Source: Morchella semilibera (lineage: Eukaryota > Ascomycota > Pezizomycetes > Pezizales > Morchellaceae). Taken from it: 64,000 nucleotides of DNA. The notes below the pieces were generated by a model. It did no database searches. It worked only from the letters and a program-made list of their open reading frames with translations, and was not told where the DNA came from. This document shows positions 61,584 through 64,000 of the stretch, one piece after another. Positions within the stretch are counted from its first letter, which is position 1. The number at the start of each line of letters is the position of its first letter. Where the stretch lies: the NCBI GenBank assembly GCA_009192285.1, contig WBVU01000010.1, forward strand, positions 248,001 through 312,000. The letters are read 5' to 3'. Position numbers and translations under genes: made by a program.

Positions 61584-64000
61584 TGCGGCATGTATGTATA
61601 TAGATAGGTAGAATTGAAGAATGGGGGTGGGGGAAGGGGTTCGAGTGCGAGGTGGTATGTGGTGGGAGTGTAACAACTTTTTTTTTTTTTTTTTGGTTGT
61701 TTGATTGTCGTGTGGTCTGGCTTAGATCTCGTGATTTGATTCACGGATCGGGGAGAGACAGAGCTAGAGCCACAAAGCTTAACTATCCGCGGGATGGGCT
61801 TGGTTGTCCGTGTCTGTCTGCGTCTGTGTCTGGCCAGGAATGGACAGGCACCGAGTGTAGTAGTAAGTAGTAGTAATAGTAGTAGTAGAATGTATCTATG
61901 TATCGTATTTTAGTATGTAGTTGAGAGTAAACAGGGCAGATTGTAGAATACAGCAGCAGAAGCAGCAGCAGCAGAGTATGTACAAAACATCCCCTTCCAC
62001 GTACCTTCTTTTTCCTTGCCGCCTACCAGCAACACACAGCGCGCACGACGAAACTGGGACGGGGAGGCCGACGGCCCAGAGACTAAAATCGCCCAGCAAA
62101 AGCTTGGGTGTGCGCTAGACAGGGACCCCTTGCTGTGGGGTTGATGTTGGTTTTGACCTATTTTTTCTTTCTTTTTTTTCTTTTTTTTTTCTCTGCAGGG
62201 TTTGGGGGCATGTTGGTGGATATATGGAGAGAGGATTAGTATGTAATAAAGCAGTAATCAGCTGCATGACTGCAAGAGATACTGGTAATATGTATGGAGA
62301 TACATATGTAGTTAGATTCAATTGGTACATACATGTAACGTATGTATGCATTGTGTGGCAGGAGTTATGGTAAACAGAGACAGAGGGGATGCCAGGAATG
62401 TGGTCAGTAAAGCAATGCAAGTTAGCAAAACGTGCGGCGTTAATAGGGCGCTAAGCATCATGGGGTGTCACTCGGTCGTGATGTTCGGTCCGGCCGCGGG
62501 ATGTGTTGAGTCACACTTAATATTCATAATTGATAAGTCGGTATGCACGAACTTTCAACGGCTTCGATGCTGCCAGATGGCTTTTCTTGATGGATGTGCG
62601 GGCCTATTGGATGCACTTCTCCCCAACCTGTGGTCACCTATGGTGAGTGAAGCCGTTGTAGCCGAGTTGCGTGCGTATGTATGGTTGACTGGTGGTGATG
62701 AGACGGGGTTTTCTTTAATGAGGCACCTATGACGTATCCTAATGATGGGGTCTAGGGCTTTGGCGGTCCCCATTGTTCCAGAGTGTGGATTTTTAATACA
62801 CACTCAGTCGTTATCTAACTTATTGGCAAAAGACCTCAAGGTCGTATCGCGCTTAACGGTTGTCGTTCTAATATACGTGTTTAATACTTGCTATATAGAA
62901 CCATGTAGTGTTTGTGTCGTAGTAAATACTTATGGGGCGGGCACGTATATACATTGGTTTGTTTTAAACCCAAGTCCCGGCGGTCATGCGGAATACGGGA
63001 AGTTGTTAGCCTTGTACCTGGGCTATATCAACCGCGGGGGTGCAGTAAGTCTCTTATTTAATAATAACACTTTTTATAAAAGTATTCGTGCCCATTCTCA
63101 GTCAATTTTTGGCTTTACGAGCTCAGGACTCGAGATAGAAGCATGATATCTTTATAGAGTTGAGGGATATAGCCGTGCTTTAATCTCGATTATGAGATAT
63201 AATCCGGTGCTTGAAATGGTCCTAATGTGGCCTGTCTCGTAGTGCAACGGTGCCACCGCTTAGTCTATGCTTGACTTTGGAGGCTCTTGCACTTTGTATA
63301 GATCCGCGGGATTCCGCCACCTTCACCTCTAGTAAATCCCGAACTATAAGGCTGACTGCGGAAGTCCCAAGGCAGGTAGCCCTTCGACGCGGGGTGAGCT
63401 CCGTTGTAGAAATAATACGTAGCCACTAAGTAGCCCCGATTGTTTATGGGGGACTCCCCATGATAGCTGTTTTAATATCCTGACTGCAAGCTCAACAGCT
63501 GTTGGATCATTATTGTAGGACGGGTAGCGTAGCTAAATTTATTCTAGACCTAGCCTACACAGAGTAGCCTTTTAATGTCCGGGGGTAGCTAGGTACTGGG
63601 TGGGCGGCCTTCACATGATGATATAGTTATGGAGCCCCTTCTTGATTGCGATAGTGCCTAACGACTTTATATTCCTCTGCTTCCCTCATAGCTTTTGGAT
63701 TGGGCCTAATACAGGTTTCTGGGCCAGACACATAATCTGTCCAGAATCCTGATACTGAACGAATGCCGCAATAAGCACACCATCTCGGAGGGACTCAATA
63801 CAGAACCGGTTTAATGAGCCAGCGATTCTTCTACGGTTCTCTTCGTCTCGATCACGCCATTAGGCCGCTCTAGAGAGCTCTATATTCCACTCTATTTCCG
63901 AAAAAAAAACCATTGGGATCGGGGGGAGGGCTTATAATTAGCTTAGCCTAAGGGCTGTAGTTCTCCGGTTCCGTGGGCTTTCTAGTGTACCGAAAATGGG
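61584..64000. other. Terminal gene-free region
   Basis: Upstream sequence of the membrane-protein gene includes a T14 run and AGTAGT and CAGCAG short tandem tracts (about 61857-61975). Beyond 62.4 kb, base composition becomes more even and two plus-strand frames of 136 and 134 codons appear (62322-62732 and 62742-63146). Neither has recognisable motifs. The stretch may be an old decayed element, but no family can be named. Confidence 0.45.
62458..62476 (+). repeat. 19-bp dispersed motif, copy 3
   Basis: This is an exact copy of TCATGGGGTGTCACTCGGT, 54 kb from the other two exact copies. It lies where the sequence character changes near the end of the window. Confidence 0.7.

Noticed and set aside
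62322-63146. Pair of plus-strand coding genes
   Set aside because: Both frames have random-looking composition, no motif and no good exon joins. Frame length alone is weak evidence.
1-64000. CRISPR arrays, bacterial operons or phage genes
   Set aside because: No regularly spaced repeats, and all supported genes are intron-bearing or clearly fungal.

Overview
This is nuclear DNA of a filamentous ascomycete. The coding genes carry short GT-AG introns (about 45-290 nt, several with a CTAAC-like branch site). The gene set is fungal: Tom70, Som1, an Mgr3-like TPR protein, fungal Med1, a class I hydrophobin and a peroxisomal dienoyl-CoA isomerase. Gene density is low for a fungus, with about a dozen genes in 64 kb, and the long AT-richer spacers carry very many copies of the palindrome TACATGTA. 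I lean towards a Pezizomycetes-like (truffle or morel type) expanded genome, but that placement is inference.

Layout. 1-9.5 kb: the 3' part of a mitochondrial TPR gene (+), a small two-exon SOM1 gene (-), TOM70 with six exons (+), a tRNA-like SINE fragment, and the U1 snRNP C gene (+) with a 6-nt microexon. 12-18 kb: MED1 (+) and glutamine synthetase (-), whose first coding exon is only the ATG. 18-24 kb: no gene seen. 24-28 kb: an orphan zinc-finger-like ORF (-) and an ankyrin-repeat protein (+). 29.5-42 kb: a 12 kb stretch without a recognisable gene, holding a small pogo/Fot1-like MITE and purine and G tracts. 42-48.4 kb: a long conserved fungal protein with repeated LADFL motifs (+) and a class I hydrophobin (+). 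50-56 kb: a three-domain isochorismatase-like/AlkB/GST fusion (-), transcribed divergently from a CCCH zinc-finger gene (+). 58.6-61.6 kb: a dienoyl-CoA isomerase ending in SKL (-) and a single-pass membrane protein with PPxY-type motifs (-). The last 2.4 kb shows no supported gene.

There is no operon-like logic. The genes are independent housekeeping or accessory loci, although three of them (the Mgr3-like gene, SOM1 and TOM70, within 7 kb) all serve mitochondrial protein import or quality control. The most unusual items are the isochorismatase-AlkB-GST fusion joined across one intron, the U1C microexon, the nine-cysteine hydrophobin, and the two families of short dispersed motifs. All exon joins were worked out by eye from splice signals and frame; no alignment or database search was possible.
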